From Intestinibacillus sp. Marseille-P6563 (GTDB lineage Bacteria; Bacillota; Clostridia; Oscillospirales; Butyricicoccaceae), in the NCBI RefSeq assembly GCF_900604335.1, contig NZ_UWOD01000001.1, positions 833,501 to 897,500 on the forward strand: DNA of 64,000 nt. Reading direction: 5' to 3'. The notes below the pieces were generated by a model. It did not search any database. It was not told the DNA's origin and was given only the letters and a program-made list of their open reading frames with translations. Positions 41,296 to 51,785 of the stretch are shown here, one piece after another. Numbering within the stretch: the stretch's first letter is position 1; each line of letters opens with the position of its first letter. The position numbers and the translations under genes are program-made.

Positions 41296-42216
41296 TTATC
41301 CGATGAATTCGTGCAGCACCGAAGCTTCGGGCATGTACGGCGCATATTCGATGGACGCAAATTCCTGCGCGGCCCGGCAAACTTCTTCCAGCCCGATGCT
41401 CTTTAGCTTTGCTTCCATCTGATGAATCTGCTCACGCAGCACATCGAGCAGGATGCACGTTTCATACGGCAAATAGGAATCAATGGTGTGGGTCGCAAAC
41501 GGACGATACGGGTCAATATACAGCCGCTCGCCCCGCCATACCGAGCGCCATTGCTGGACGGTGACATCGACCGGCGCGCCGCGGAAATTGGCATCCCGCA
41601 CCGCGCGGCGGCAGAAGCGCAGCTGCTCAGCCGCCAGTCCCCAGCCGTCGGCCTGCACGCTGCTGGCTACCGAGATATAAATGCCCGTGGCATGCCGTTC
41701 CAGACCGCCCATGAGCACATCGTTAAACGCATGGATGCCTTCGATCACGACAATTTCATCCGGGTCGAGCGTCAGGCTTTTGGTCTCCCCGGTGCGCATT
41801 TTGCTCGCAAAGTCAAAGGTGGGGATATTGATCTCCTGCCCGCGGGCCAGCTTGGCCAGATGGTCATGCAGCAGCGGCAGATCCATGCACAGGGGGGATT
41901 CAAAATCATAGACCCCATTTTCCTCATCCCAGGGCATGTCATAGGTATCGCGGCTGAGATAGTAGTCATCCATGGAGATGGTTTCCACATGGATACCCCG
42001 CTTACCCAGCGCCCGGCGCAGCCGGTCGGCTGTGGTGGTCTTGCCGCTGGAGGACGGCCCACACAAAAGGGCAATGGGTTTTTCATCCTTGGCCGCGGCC
42101 AGCGATTCGGCTACGGCATCGATCTGGTCCAGATATTGCTGTTCACAGGCGGCAATGAAGCCTGCCGGGTCCTGTTTGGCTTGTGTGTTGATCCAATCCA
42201 GTTGATAATTCGCCAT
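41296..42216 (-). CDS. Uridine kinase-like nucleoside kinase
   Basis: This 306-residue protein has a P-loop LLCGPSSSGKTTTADRLRRA (about 50-69), then TISMDDYYLSRDTYDMPWDE and DEIVVIEGIHAFNDVL as in phosphoribulokinase/uridine kinase. The N-terminal extension differs from plain Udk. It is last in the recJ-relA-dtd-MBL-hemZ unit, 43 bases after hemZ. Its nucleoside substrate is not certain. Confidence 0.8.
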   Translation of the reverse strand: MANYQLDWINTQAKQDPAGFIAACEQQYLDQIDAVAESLAAAKDEKPIALLCGPSSSGKTTTADRLRRALGKRGIHVETISMDDYYLSRDTYDMPWDEENGVYDFESPLCMDLPLLHDHLAKLARGQEINIPTFDFASKMRTGETKSLTLDPDEIVVIEGIHAFNDVLMGGLERHATGIYISVASSVQADGWGLAAEQLRFCRRAVRDANFRGAPVDVTVQQWRSVWRGERLYIDPYRPFATHTIDSYLPYETCILLDVLREQIHQMEAKLKSIGLEEVCRAAQEFASIEYAPYMPEASVLHEFIG

Positions 42217-42259
42217 AATCTTCCTCTATCCTCGCGGTTCCGGCACAGGCCGGAGGGAT

Positions 42260-43714
42260 TTACAACAGCAGGTGGCGCTTGCCGAGCAGGCAGCGTTCAC
42301 CGGCTTCGATATATTCTTTGGGGTATTTGGGGTTGGTAAATCGGGTGATCTTGCCGCTCACGCGGTCCACCCGCTTGCTGACGCCGCCCGCTCCGGCCGA
42401 TACGATGGTCTGCAATTCTTCCATCATGGCGATGTTATACAGACTTTCGGTATCTGGTTTGCACCAGCCGACGTTTTCAAATCCACCGGCGGTGAACTTC
42501 TGCCGGTATAAATAATACGGGCCATACCCGGCCGCACTCAGCGCCGCATTGGCTGCCGTCAGCATGGCCTGCACCCGATCGTGCTGGGCGGCATTCGCGC
42601 CCTTGTCGGTCAGATCGGCACCGCGCTTGATGGCCAGGGTATGCACGGTGATGTTTTCCGGCTCTAAGCCTATCAGGGTATCGATCGTGTGGGCAAAGCT
42701 TTCGGGCGTATCGCCTTCCAGCCCGGCGATGGTATCCATATTGATGACGTCAAACCCGATTTCCTGGGCAAGGGCATAGGCTTCCAGCACCTCGTGTGCC
42801 GTGTGCCGGCGGCCGATGTTTTGCAGCACCTGATCGTTCATCGATTGCGGATTGATGGACACCCGCCCCGCGCCGCCTTTGCGGATGGCGGCCAGCTTTT
42901 CCCGGGTAATGGTATCCGGGCGGCCGGCTTCGACCGTGTATTCCTGCAAATGGGACAGATCAAAATGCCGACTGACGCTGTCCATCAGACGGGCCAGCTC
43001 GTCGGGCGACAGGGTCGTCGGCGTACCGCCGCCGATGTAAATGCTGGACACCCGCAGCCCGCCCTCGCGCAGCAGCGCGCCGGTGTCCGCCAGTTCGGCG
43101 CACAGAGCATCGACATACGGCGGGATAAGCGCCGCCGATTTCTCGATGGAATGCGACACAAACGAACAATAAGCGCACCGCGACGGACAAAACGGGATAC
43201 CGATATAGAGCGATACTTCGTTTTCGGGCAATCGTTCGAGTGCCGCCTGGGCAAAGGCCGCCGCGCGCATGGTCAGCGCCGTGCGCTCGGCGGTCACGCC
43301 GTAGCGCTCCCGGAACCGCTGGGCGGTCTGCCCACGGGTCAAACCGCGCGCCATCAGGCCGCGGGCCAGTTTGGCAGGGCGCACCCCGGTCAGGCTGCCC
43401 CAGGCAGGCTTCACAGCCAAACGCGACACCATAGCGTCATAGAGCGCCAGCTTGACGATCTCGGTCACGACCCGCTTTTGGGCCAGACCGGTCAGCCCTT
43501 CGACCGAAGCCGAACGCTCAGCCGTTTGGGTGCTGCCGTCCAGCCGGACTTCGGCTTGCGCACGGGCGATGCCGCCGTCCAGTTCCAGACGGCTAATGCA
43601 GCAGTCCCCTTCGGGCGGCTCGGACGCATAGACCGGCCGCTCGGTCGGCAGCAAATGCAGCAGCATTTCCTCGACCGCGTGCTTCAGGTCATGCCCTTGC
43701 AGCACATAGATCAT
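42260..43714 (-). CDS. hemZ: Coproporphyrinogen III oxidase-like radical SAM protein HemZ
   Basis: This 484-residue protein has an N-terminal 140-residue extension typical of HemZ, then the cluster motif FCPSRCAYCSF (CxxxCxxC at about 172-179) and the SAM-binding IYIGGGTPTTLSPDELARLM. It acts in oxygen-independent haem synthesis, or is a HemN-like enzyme with another role; no other haem genes are here. Overlaps the MBL gene by four bases. Confidence 0.85.
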   Translation of the reverse strand: MIYVLQGHDLKHAVEEMLLHLLPTERPVYASEPPEGDCCISRLELDGGIARAQAEVRLDGSTQTAERSASVEGLTGLAQKRVVTEIVKLALYDAMVSRLAVKPAWGSLTGVRPAKLARGLMARGLTRGQTAQRFRERYGVTAERTALTMRAAAFAQAALERLPENEVSLYIGIPFCPSRCAYCSFVSHSIEKSAALIPPYVDALCAELADTGALLREGGLRVSSIYIGGGTPTTLSPDELARLMDSVSRHFDLSHLQEYTVEAGRPDTITREKLAAIRKGGAGRVSINPQSMNDQVLQNIGRRHTAHEVLEAYALAQEIGFDVINMDTIAGLEGDTPESFAHTIDTLIGLEPENITVHTLAIKRGADLTDKGANAAQHDRVQAMLTAANAALSAAGYGPYYLYRQKFTAGGFENVGWCKPDTESLYNIAMMEELQTIVSAGAGGVSKRVDRVSGKITRFTNPKYPKEYIEAGERCLLGKRHLLL

Positions 43715-44343
43715 CGGCCGGTCGCCTGCCGCATGTAGGGATTATTCCGGCGTTCTTCCTCCAAAGTGGACAGACCTTCGTGGCCGGGCAGGACCTTATA
43801 ATCGCCTTCCAGATCGTGCAGGCGCTTCAGCGACGCCAGCATCTGGTTAAAGTCGCCGCCTTCAAAATCGCAGCGTCCGCACTCGTGGCGGAACAGCGTA
43901 TCGCCGGTGAACAGGACATCGCCGACCTTGATGATCGACGAACCGGGCGTATGGCCGGGCGTATTCATATAATATGCAGTCAGTCCGCCGATGGTGAGCT
44001 CGGTGCCCTCCTCGGCCTGAATATCCACGGTGGGCTCGACAAAATTCTTGACCCACTGGCGATATTCGCCGATGGCCTCCTCCTTGAGCAGCCACAAATC
44101 GTTCTTGTGGCATACCAGTTTGGCGCCCGTGGCGGCTACCACCTCGTTTGCTGCCAGAATGTGATCGAAATGTCCATGGGTCAGCAGCACATATTTGATC
44201 TGGATCTTCTCATCCTCGATCGCCTTCAAAATGCTTTTTGCGTTGTCGCCCGGGTCGACGACTGCGCCTTCCATGGTGTTTTCATCGTAAAAAATATAGC
44301 AGTTGGTCTGCACCATGCCGACCACCAAACGTAAAATCTTCAT
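43711..44343 (-). CDS. Metallo-beta-lactamase-fold hydrolase (glyoxalase II-like)
   Basis: This 210-residue protein has the metal motif THGHFDHIL (HxHxDH), [21 protein letters not shown] and a C-terminal [11 protein letters not shown]. YcbL/glyoxalase II-like. It overlaps dtd by four bases and hemZ by four. Substrate unknown. Confidence 0.88.
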   Translation of the reverse strand: MKILRLVVGMVQTNCYIFYDENTMEGAVVDPGDNAKSILKAIEDEKIQIKYVLLTHGHFDHILAANEVVAATGAKLVCHKNDLWLLKEEAIGEYRQWVKNFVEPTVDIQAEEGTELTIGGLTAYYMNTPGHTPGSSIIKVGDVLFTGDTLFRHECGRCDFEGGDFNQMLASLKRLHDLEGDYKVLPGHEGLSTLEEERRNNPYMRQATGR

Positions 44344-44804
44344 ACCTTTGCACCTTTCTTCATTTCGTCCGTGTCCATCCAGATGGTGACCGGACCGTCG
44401 TTGATGAGTTCCACTTGCATATCTGCGCCAAATTCGCCGGTTTCGACCGGCAGACCGGTCGCGCGGCAGTGCTGCACAAAGGATTCATACAGCGGAATGG
44501 CGGTTTCCGGCCGGGCGGCGCGGGTAAAGCTGGGGCGTTTGCCGCGGCGGCAATCGCCATACAGGGTAAACTGGGATACCACCAGCAGGCCGCCGCCGAT
44601 GTCGGCGACCGACCGGTTCATTTTATCGTCCTCATCGGTAAAAATGCGCAGTCCGGCGCATTTTTCGGCCAGATACCGGGCCTGTTCCTCGCTGTCCTCT
44701 TCCTGCACACCGAGCAGGATGAGCAGACCGGGACCGATTTGTCCCTTGACCTGGCCGTCAATGGTGACCGAAGCGCGTTTGACGCGCTGAATGAGTGCTC
44801 GCAT
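44340..44804 (-). CDS. dtd: D-aminoacyl-tRNA deacylase
   Basis: This 154-residue protein has the DTD signatures [40 protein letters not shown] and the Gly-cisPro-like PVTIWMD end. It hydrolyses D-aminoacyl-tRNAs to recycle tRNA. It directly follows relA, a common Firmicutes order. Confidence 0.95.
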   Translation of the reverse strand: MRALIQRVKRASVTIDGQVKGQIGPGLLILLGVQEEDSEEQARYLAEKCAGLRIFTDEDDKMNRSVADIGGGLLVVSQFTLYGDCRRGKRPSFTRAARPETAIPLYESFVQHCRATGLPVETGEFGADMQVELINDGPVTIWMDTDEMKKGAKV

Positions 44805-44818
44805 GGGGTTCCCTCCGA

Positions 44819-47014
44819 TTATGTTCCGTCGGCGGTGCGCGTTACATCGAGCACACCCTTGGTATTTTTCAGACGGTTGACGATATTGTCCAGCTGGGCC
44901 ACGCCCGACACGTCGACCATGGCATTGATGACGCCAAAGCCGTCGTTTAAGTCGCGGGCCGACAGCTCATGCACATTGACATGCGACTGCGCCAGCAGCA
45001 CGGCCACATCGCTGAGCACACCGATGCGGTTGCGGGTCGAAATCTGCAAGCCGGTCGAAAAACGGTTGGTCTTGCGGTCGAGGATATCCTCGTCCCACCA
45101 AACATTGATCCAGCGGCTTTCCTCGTCCTTGGCCCCACTGTTGCGCACATTGACACAGTCCTTGCGGTGGATGGAAACACCATAACCGCGCGTGATAAAG
45201 CCGATAATATCGTCGCCCGGAATCGGGGTACAGCAGCGGGCAAACTTGACCAAACAGTTGTCGATGCCTTCGACGATGACACCCGATTGACTCTTGGGCT
45301 TCTTCTTGGTATCGGGCTGCGGCTGAAGCACCTTTTCGGCCTTCTCCTGTGCCCGGCGCAGCTTCATCACATCGTCCTTGATCTTGTTGATGACCTTGGT
45401 GATGGTGATGCCGCCATAACCGATGGCCGCATACAGTTCGTCGAGGGTATTGAACGAGAATTTGTTGAGGGCGTTGCTGCGCACCTCTTCGTTGTCGTAA
45501 AAACCATTGTACAGCAGGTTGGCGCGCAGTTCGCGATCGAGTTCGGCCTTGCCCTGCTCGATGTTTTCTTCGCGGCATTCCTTCTTAAACCACTGCTTGA
45601 TCTTGTTGCGCGCTTCGGTGGTCTTGACGATCTTGACCCAGTCGCGCGACGGACCATGGGTTTCCTTGGAGGTCAAAATTTCGACGATATCGCCGTTTTT
45701 CAGCTGCGAATCAATGGGCGCAATGCGACCATTGATCTTGGCGCCCACCATGCGGTTGCCGACCGCCGAATGGATGGCATACGCCAAGTCGATCGGGGTG
45801 GCACCAGCGGGCATATTGACCACATCGCCCTTGGGCGTAAAGACAAAGACCTCGTCGGCAAACAGGTCGACCTTGATGGCCTTGATGAAGTCCTCGGCCT
45901 CGGTATCCTGCTGGGCTTCCAGCAGCTGCCGAATCCAGGCAAAGGCCTGTTCGTTGCCGACTTTGTCCAGGCCCTGCTTGTATTTCCAGTGGGCCGCTAC
46001 GCCGTATTCGGCCATCTTGTGCATTTCTTCGGTGCGGATTTGGATCTCGAAGGGGATGCCTTCGCGGCCGATGACCGTGGTATGCAGCGACTGATAGCCG
46101 TTGGGCTTGGGGGTGGAAATATAGTCCTTAAACCGCCCCGGAATGGGTTTATACAGGTCATGCACATAACCGAGCACATTGTAACAGTTGGTCACCGTAT
46201 CGACAATTACGCGCATCGCGCAGATGTCGTAGATCTCGTTGATGGTCTTGTGCTGGGCATACATCTTGCGATAAATCGAATAGATGTGCTTGATGCGTCC
46301 GGAAATGGTATGTTTGATATGTGCTTCGTTGAGTTTTTCGCTGATATTTTCCTGAATGTGGCTCAAAAACTCCTCGTGCTGGCTGGACTGCTTTTCCAGT
46401 CCATCGACGATTTCCTGATACCCGATGGGGTCCAGGCACTTGAGCGACAGGTCTTCCAGCTCCCACTTGATGCGGCTCATGCCCAGACGATGGGCAATGG
46501 GCGCATAGATCTCCATGGTTTCCAGCGCCTTGTCGCGCTGCTTGCGCTCGGGCAGGTACTGGAAGGTGCGGGCATTGTGCAGCCGGTCGGCCAGCTTGAT
46601 GAGAATGACACGAATATCCTTGGCCATGGCCAAAAACATCTTGCGCAGGTCTTCAAACTGCTCCTGCTCCTTGGAATACCGCAGCATGCCCAGACGGGTG
46701 ACGCCGTCGACCAGTTCGGCGACCGAGGTGCCGAATTTGTTTTCAATGGCCTTGTAGTCAAACTCGGTGTCCTCGATGCAGTCGTGCAGCAGGCCGGCAC
46801 AGATCGAGTCGGTATCCAGCCCCATTTCGACGATGATCTCGGCCACTGCCACCGGGTGGATGATATAGGGTTCGCCATTGCGGCGTTTTTGTCCTTCGTG
46901 GGCGCCGGCCGCGCATTCATAGGCGGCGCGGATCTTTTTTTCATTGATGGCCGGATTTTGCTTTTTGGCGCGCTCGACCAGAAAATCGATTCTATTTTGG
47001 ATCGGGGAAGACAT
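44819..47014 (-). CDS. relA: Bifunctional (p)ppGpp synthetase/hydrolase RelA/SpoT
   Basis: This 731-residue protein has an HD hydrolase domain ([13 protein letters not shown] at about 74-86), a synthetase domain ([20 protein letters not shown] and the [11 protein letters not shown] loop), TGS ([20 protein letters not shown]), a helical/zinc-finger part ([20 protein letters not shown]) and a C-terminal ACT domain. It is the long Rsh type controlling the stringent response. Confidence 0.96.
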   Translation of the reverse strand: MSSPIQNRIDFLVERAKKQNPAINEKKIRAAYECAAGAHEGQKRRNGEPYIIHPVAVAEIIVEMGLDTDSICAGLLHDCIEDTEFDYKAIENKFGTSVAELVDGVTRLGMLRYSKEQEQFEDLRKMFLAMAKDIRVILIKLADRLHNARTFQYLPERKQRDKALETMEIYAPIAHRLGMSRIKWELEDLSLKCLDPIGYQEIVDGLEKQSSQHEEFLSHIQENISEKLNEAHIKHTISGRIKHIYSIYRKMYAQHKTINEIYDICAMRVIVDTVTNCYNVLGYVHDLYKPIPGRFKDYISTPKPNGYQSLHTTVIGREGIPFEIQIRTEEMHKMAEYGVAAHWKYKQGLDKVGNEQAFAWIRQLLEAQQDTEAEDFIKAIKVDLFADEVFVFTPKGDVVNMPAGATPIDLAYAIHSAVGNRMVGAKINGRIAPIDSQLKNGDIVEILTSKETHGPSRDWVKIVKTTEARNKIKQWFKKECREENIEQGKAELDRELRANLLYNGFYDNEEVRSNALNKFSFNTLDELYAAIGYGGITITKVINKIKDDVMKLRRAQEKAEKVLQPQPDTKKKPKSQSGVIVEGIDNCLVKFARCCTPIPGDDIIGFITRGYGVSIHRKDCVNVRNSGAKDEESRWINVWWDEDILDRKTNRFSTGLQISTRNRIGVLSDVAVLLAQSHVNVHELSARDLNDGFGVINAMVDVSGVAQLDNIVNRLKNTKGVLDVTRTADGT

Positions 47015-47084
47015 AAAATTCCCTCCTTCTCATGGAATTGCAGCCACTTTTGCAGCCGCTGGGAGTCGATGGCTGACCCCTTCG

Positions 47085-49163
47085 TTATTGGCTCATACTT
47101 TTCAGGGTGCCCAAGACGACCGATTGGGAAATATCCGCCTTGCCCTTATAGGGCTTTAAAATAATATTCAGCAAGCCATCTCGGAAATTATAACTTAGCA
47201 GCTGGCTCTCACTGAACACATCCAAACAGACGAACAATTTGCCAATGTTCACCTCGCGTTTGCTCTCCCATTGCACGCGCCGGGACAGCGCGTTGGAATG
47301 TACGCTCAGCCGCCCTTCCTCGGCGCGGCTGATGATATGCCGCCACACAGCGACCAATTCTGGCCGCTGCGGCAGCAGCACACGGGCCTCGGCGGCGGTC
47401 AGCGCGCCGTCGGACATATAACGGTTATACAGATTTAAAATCTTCTGGTCGGCCAGCAGTTCGCATTCGCTCAGGCGCACATCTTTGAGCACCATCTGCA
47501 CGGTGCGTCGGCCGCGGTATTCATTGATCTCCAAGTGGAACGCCGCATCGACGAAATTGCCCTGTGCAAAGCCGCAGCCGCCCGCGCCAGTGCCAAAGAG
47601 CATGGCGGTATAGGAAACGCCATCCTTGGTCAGCGTCAGCCGGACATGGCGGTCGCTGGAAATGGGGGTAATATCCTCGACATATAGGTTTTCCATGGAA
47701 AAGACCGGCTGCTGATTGCGCATGCCGAACGGCTCCAAATCGGCCAGGCCCTCGACCGCGCTTTCGGTGATATACGGGGGCGTGATGGCGCAGTCGATGT
47801 GGACAATCGGCATCAGGTCGCCGGGTTTGATATGCGCCTCGGCATACGCCTTGATGCGCTCGGTAAATTCTTCGATTTTATCGGCTTGGATGGTCAACCC
47901 GGCTGCCAGTTCATGGCCGCCAAACTTATCCAGCAGCGGCGCGCTGTCGGACAGGGCTTCAAACAGGTTAAATCCCGCCATCGAACGGCCCGAGCCTTTG
48001 CCGATGCCGTCATCGACGGCAATGAGGATGGTCGGACAGGCATACCGGTCGCAGATGCGGGAGGACACGATACCAATGACGCCATGGTGCCAGCCTTCGC
48101 CAGCCAGGACGATGATCTTATCTTCCAGCGGATTGTAGCTTTTGCGCAGCACGGCCAGCGCCTGCTGCAAAATTTCATTTTCGGCCGCCTGCCGCTCTTT
48201 GTTCTGCTCGCACAGCAGCGCAGCCAGTTCCTGCGCACGAGCGGCATCGTCGGTCAAAAACAGTTCGACCGCCTGCTCGGTGTTGCCCATGCGGCCGGCC
48301 GCATTGATGCGGGGCGCCAAGATAAAACTAATGACCGACGAGGTCATCCGGCGAGATTTCTGCCCGGATTCGCGCAGCAGCATCTCCAGCCCCAGATTAT
48401 CGGTTTCCGCCAGGCGTTCCAGTCCATGCGCCACCAAAATGCGGTTTTCGCCTACAATGGGCATCACATCGGCCACTGTACCCAGGGCGACCAGGTCGGC
48501 ATAATCATCCAGCACCTGGGTCAGCCCAGCCGGCCCGGCCAGCGCACAAATCAGCTTAAACGCCACCCCGACGCCAGCCAGTTCGTCAAAAGGATAGTCA
48601 CAATCGGCCCGGCGGGGATTGACCACAGCCACCGCAGCCGGCAGTTCTTCGCGGCATTCGTGGTGGTCGGTGATGACCATGCGGATGCCGAGTTTGGCGG
48701 CATATTCGGTTTCTTCAAAGGCGGTCACACCCGAATCGACGGTGACGATCAGGCGCACGCCCTGCTCATACAGCGCATCCATGGCCGCGCACGACAGGCC
48801 ATATCCTTCGCTCAAACGGTTGGGGATATAATAGTCGGCGTTTGCGCCCTGGCTGCGCAGGTAGCGCAGCAGCACACAGGTGGCGGTGATCCCGTCCACA
48901 TCATAGTCGCCGAACACGATGATCTTTTCTTGTTCTTCGATGGCCTCGCGGATGGCTGCCACGGCTTTATCCATATCGCGCAGCCGCATGGGGTCATACA
49001 GGCCCTCGGCGCCGGTGGCCAGAAAATGGCGGGCTTTTTCCGGGGTATCCACGCCGCGCGCGCACAAAACAGCCGCGGCCAGCGGGGAAAATCCGCAGGC
49101 CTCGGAAAGTGACCGCGCTTTGTCAAGGTCGGGTGTGGCGGTCACCCATTTTTTCATTTTCAT
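47085..49163 (-). CDS. recJ: Single-strand exonuclease RecJ
   Basis: This 692-residue protein has DHH motifs DYDVDGITATC, VITDHHECREELP and VNPRRADCDYPFDELAGVG, a DHHA1 domain with GRMGNTEQAVE-type loops, and an OB fold. The C-terminal extension of about 130 residues is common in Firmicutes RecJ. A 5'-3' ssDNA exonuclease in repair. First gene of the recJ-relA-dtd-MBL-hemZ-kinase unit. Confidence 0.94.
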   Translation of the reverse strand: MKMKKWVTATPDLDKARSLSEACGFSPLAAAVLCARGVDTPEKARHFLATGAEGLYDPMRLRDMDKAVAAIREAIEEQEKIIVFGDYDVDGITATCVLLRYLRSQGANADYYIPNRLSEGYGLSCAAMDALYEQGVRLIVTVDSGVTAFEETEYAAKLGIRMVITDHHECREELPAAVAVVNPRRADCDYPFDELAGVGVAFKLICALAGPAGLTQVLDDYADLVALGTVADVMPIVGENRILVAHGLERLAETDNLGLEMLLRESGQKSRRMTSSVISFILAPRINAAGRMGNTEQAVELFLTDDAARAQELAALLCEQNKERQAAENEILQQALAVLRKSYNPLEDKIIVLAGEGWHHGVIGIVSSRICDRYACPTILIAVDDGIGKGSGRSMAGFNLFEALSDSAPLLDKFGGHELAAGLTIQADKIEEFTERIKAYAEAHIKPGDLMPIVHIDCAITPPYITESAVEGLADLEPFGMRNQQPVFSMENLYVEDITPISSDRHVRLTLTKDGVSYTAMLFGTGAGGCGFAQGNFVDAAFHLEINEYRGRRTVQMVLKDVRLSECELLADQKILNLYNRYMSDGALTAAEARVLLPQRPELVAVWRHIISRAEEGRLSVHSNALSRRVQWESKREVNIGKLFVCLDVFSESQLLSYNFRDGLLNIILKPYKGKADISQSVVLGTLKSMSQ

Positions 49164-49195
49164 GTTTCTCCCTCGTTGTATTTTTTATTGCTGTT

Positions 49196-49224
49196 ATTAT
49201 ATCAAACCCCTGCGAAAATAACAA
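49196..49224 (-). promoter_or_regulatory. Promoter of the recJ-relA operon
   Basis: TTGTTA (49224-49219), 17 bases, TATAAT (49201-49196). Confidence 0.8.
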
Positions 49225-49268
49225 CTGTTTTGCCGCGGTGCACGGCAACGCCCGTCCACCTGTGCAAA

Positions 49269-49300
49269 AGCCCAGGCAGATCACCGCCCGGGCATGCTGT
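49269..49300 (-). terminator. Terminator of the exporter gene
   Basis: On the minus strand GCCCGGGC and GCCTGGGC form a stem followed by TTTTG; it overlaps the gene's 3' end. Confidence 0.5.
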
Positions 49301-50222
49301 TTGTGTCCTCCATAATATCGGCGTTGGACGCCTCGTTCATCTCGCACAGAAAATCGTACGCATCGAGTAGATTCTTTAAATGATACGCGAGCACGATGTC
49401 CTCCTCCCGGCGTTCCCCCGGCGGCGCCTGTATGGTGTCCGGGTCGGAAATGCCCAACTTTTCCAGCCGGCGTACGGCTTCCTCATCGGGTGCGCCCGTG
49501 GTATCCATCCGGCACAGGGCATGGAGTTCATCGAACATGCGCTCAGCCAGCTGCTGACAGCCGCGCAGATAGATGCCGATCTCATGGCGCATGTGCTTGT
49601 GCGGGAAGGTCTGGCGTTCGTAAAGCTGAATTTCATCCTCCAGCCGCTTCAAGCTGCGTTGCAGCGGCTGCAAATCGGGATAATGGCCGAGCAGCACCCG
49701 CTCGTGCAGGTAATCGGGAAAAGTTTGCACAAAATGGGTAATCATTTTGACGATCTGCGCCCGGTTGTTGTACGGCTTGATGAGCATATTGACCGCCAGT
49801 GCGATCACCAGCCCCAGCGAAGTATCCAAAAACCGGCTGGCCGCATAAAACAAAGGGCCGCCCGTGGTGTTCAGGCAGATGCAGACAAATACGATACACG
49901 ACAGAGGGATGGCAAAATGGATCTTGAGCCGAATGCCCAGCAAAATCACCAGCACGATGCCCAGTCCAATGAGCGCGGGCTCCATATTGGGGAACACCAG
50001 CAAAAACAGCAAACCGATCAAGCAGCCGCACACACAGCCGGCCAGCTGGGTCAGGCAGGCGGTGAGCGCATCGCCCAGCGTGCGGCTCATGGCGCTGATG
50101 GCGCCAATGGCCGAAAAGATGGGCATGGTCGAATGCACCAGTTCAGCCGCGGTCAGCGCCAAGGTAACGGCCAGCGCGGTTTTGACCGTGCGCAGCCCTA
50201 AATGGATTTTGGTCCGATACAA
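49281..50222 (-). CDS. Aromatic acid exporter/FUSC-like membrane protein
   Basis: This 313-residue protein has about five to six N-terminal transmembrane helices (AIGAISAMSRTLGDALTACL, LIGLGIVLVILLGIRLKIHF). A long cytoplasmic helical C-terminus ends with DAYDFLCEMNEASN. Matches the ArAE_1/YgaF-like aromatic acid exporter family. No substrate evidence. It is transcribed away from proC. Confidence 0.8.
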   Translation of the reverse strand: MYRTKIHLGLRTVKTALAVTLALTAAELVHSTMPIFSAIGAISAMSRTLGDALTACLTQLAGCVCGCLIGLLFLLVFPNMEPALIGLGIVLVILLGIRLKIHFAIPLSCIVFVCICLNTTGGPLFYAASRFLDTSLGLVIALAVNMLIKPYNNRAQIVKMITHFVQTFPDYLHERVLLGHYPDLQPLQRSLKRLEDEIQLYERQTFPHKHMRHEIGIYLRGCQQLAERMFDELHALCRMDTTGAPDEEAVRRLEKLGISDPDTIQAPPGERREEDIVLAYHLKNLLDAYDFLCEMNEASNADIMEDTNSMPGR

Positions 50223-50308
50223 GCCATCACCTCCCCAACAAAAACGAATATGAACATTTTACCACACCTTTGTCGATAGTCAATCCAAATCACATAAATT
50301 TCACATGG

Positions 50309-50337
50309 TTGCCAAACCTGTGCCCGACCGGTATAAT
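50309..50337 (+). promoter_or_regulatory. Promoter of proC
   Basis: TTGCCA, 17-base spacer, TATAAT, 56 bases before the start codon. Confidence 0.85.
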
Positions 50338-50392
50338 GAAAGGCAGAAATATCCGGCCGCCGCAAGGGCGGCAGAAAGCGAGGTCTTTCTTC

Positions 50393-51202
50393 ATGAAGCA
50401 ATATCAGCTGGGCGTCATTGGCGCAGGCAATATGGGCATGGCCATCGCACGCGGCATGGTTGCCGCCGGCACTCCGGCTTCGTCCATCCTTCTCTTTAAC
50501 CGTTCCCCGGAAAAGCGCGCCGCGCGCGCGGCCGAAGGATTTGCAGTCACCGAAGATTATATTTCCCTCTATACGGCGTGCGATACCGTTCTTTTGGCGG
50601 TAAAGCCCCAGAACTTTGACGAAGTGCTCGGCCAGCTGGCACCAGTGGCGGCCAACTGCCGCCCGCTCGTGCTGTCGGTCGCTGCGGGCGTGACCTTTGC
50701 CAAGATGCAGGCCGCGCTGGGCGCCGACTGTCCGGTCATCCGCATCATGCCCAACACCCCGCTCATGCTGGGCGAAGGCGCGACCGAATTGGTCAAAAAC
50801 GCCGCTGCTACCGACGAACAACTGGCGCGTGTACGCGCCCTGTTCGATACTCTGGGCGTCACGGTAGTGTTTGACGCCGAAGAAAAGCTCAACGATGTGA
50901 TTCCCTTTGCCGGGTCGGCGCCGGCGTATATCTATGCCTTTGCCGATGCCATGGTGCGCTCGGCCGAGCAAGTCGGCATCGACCGCGAGGACGCGCTCAA
51001 GCTGTTCTGCCAAACGCTCATCGGTTCGGCCAAAATGATGCTGCGCGGCGACCAGACGCCCGCCGAACTGGTGCAGGCGGTCTGCTCTCCCGGCGGCACC
51101 ACGCTGGAAGCCATGAAGGTGCTGCGTGAGCGCGGCCTGGACGACATGCTGGACGAAGCCAATCGCCAGTGTATCCGCCGGGCGTATGAACTGGGCCAGT
51201 AA
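50393..51202 (+). CDS. proC: Pyrroline-5-carboxylate reductase
   Basis: This 269-residue protein starts at ATG 50393. Rossmann motif LGVIGAGNMGMAIARGM, then VILAVKPQ-like LLAVKPQNFDEVL, and the family signature region GDQTPAELVQAVCSPGGTTL. It reduces P5C to proline with NAD(P)H. Monocistronic with its own promoter. Confidence 0.95.
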   Translation: MKQYQLGVIGAGNMGMAIARGMVAAGTPASSILLFNRSPEKRAARAAEGFAVTEDYISLYTACDTVLLAVKPQNFDEVLGQLAPVAANCRPLVLSVAAGVTFAKMQAALGADCPVIRIMPNTPLMLGEGATELVKNAAATDEQLARVRALFDTLGVTVVFDAEEKLNDVIPFAGSAPAYIYAFADAMVRSAEQVGIDREDALKLFCQTLIGSAKMMLRGDQTPAELVQAVCSPGGTTLEAMKVLRERGLDDMLDEANRQCIRRAYELGQ

Positions 51203-51218
51203 TGCATATCCTAATGGA

Positions 51219-51264
51219 GACGATTTCCAGTTTCATTGACAAATCGTCTGGACTATGCTAAAGT
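51219..51264 (+). promoter_or_regulatory. Promoter with overlapping inverted repeat
   Basis: TTGACA (51236-51241), 17 bases, TAAAGT (51259-51264). GACGATTT (51219-51226) and AAATCGTC (51241-51248) flank the -35 box and could be an operator, or a weak proC terminator stem. Confidence 0.65.
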
Positions 51265-51307
51265 TAAATTATCCTATGAAAGCATCCCTATAACGAGGTG
51301 ATATCGG

Positions 51308-51667
51308 ATGAAAAAAGACGGAAAAAAAAGTAAACTCGGCCTGGGCATCGTGCTGGCCGGTCTGGCTGCTGGCGTAGGCGCTACCACCGTCGCGCTGCTG
51401 AAAAAGAAGAAACGCGAAGAAGTCTACCACGAAGCCGAACTCAAGGCCATGAACGAACTGGATGACCTGATGGCTGAGTGCGACAGCGAAAACTGCGCCG
51501 ACTGCTCGTGCGCCGAAGAATGTGCTACCGCGGTCCAGCCGGAAGCGGTGCAGACCACCTTCGACGACGAGATGGACGAAGAGGACGACGAACCCATCGA
51601 GGACGTTACCGATGACGGCGCGGACGAAGAAGTCGAAGCCGAGCCGGAAGAAAAGCCCGAAGCTTAA
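51308..51667 (+). CDS. Small acidic membrane-associated protein
   Basis: This 119-residue protein has a basic N-terminus and one hydrophobic helix with LGIVLAGLAAGVGATTVALL. A Cys group SENCADCSCAEEC and a very acidic tail (EMDEEDDEPIEDVTDDGADE) follow. GAGGTG precedes ATG 51308. I do not recognise a family. The Cys cluster could bind metal. Confidence 0.7.
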   Translation: MKKDGKKSKLGLGIVLAGLAAGVGATTVALLKKKKREEVYHEAELKAMNELDDLMAECDSENCADCSCAEECATAVQPEAVQTTFDDEMDEEDDEPIEDVTDDGADEEVEAEPEEKPEA

Positions 51668-51703
51668 AACCAAATGTCCGCGCCCTGCGCGGGCCATATT
51701 CCC

Positions 51704-51757
51704 GGAAAAAGTGCTTTTGTGACAGACCGGTTGCGGCTGCCCGGGCGCTTTTTCTTA
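51704..51757 (+). terminator. Terminator after the acidic protein gene
   Basis: GAAAAAGTGC and GCGCTTTTTC pair around an inner GC-rich loop, followed by TTATTT. Confidence 0.5.
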
Positions 51758-51785
51758 TTTCTCACAAAAGGAAGGATTCTATACT

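Noticed and set aside
44969-47164. A 731-codon plus-strand open frame opposite relA
   Set aside because: It mirrors the relA frame exactly, with no ribosome site or recognisable domain; long antisense frames are expected in this GC-rich sequence.
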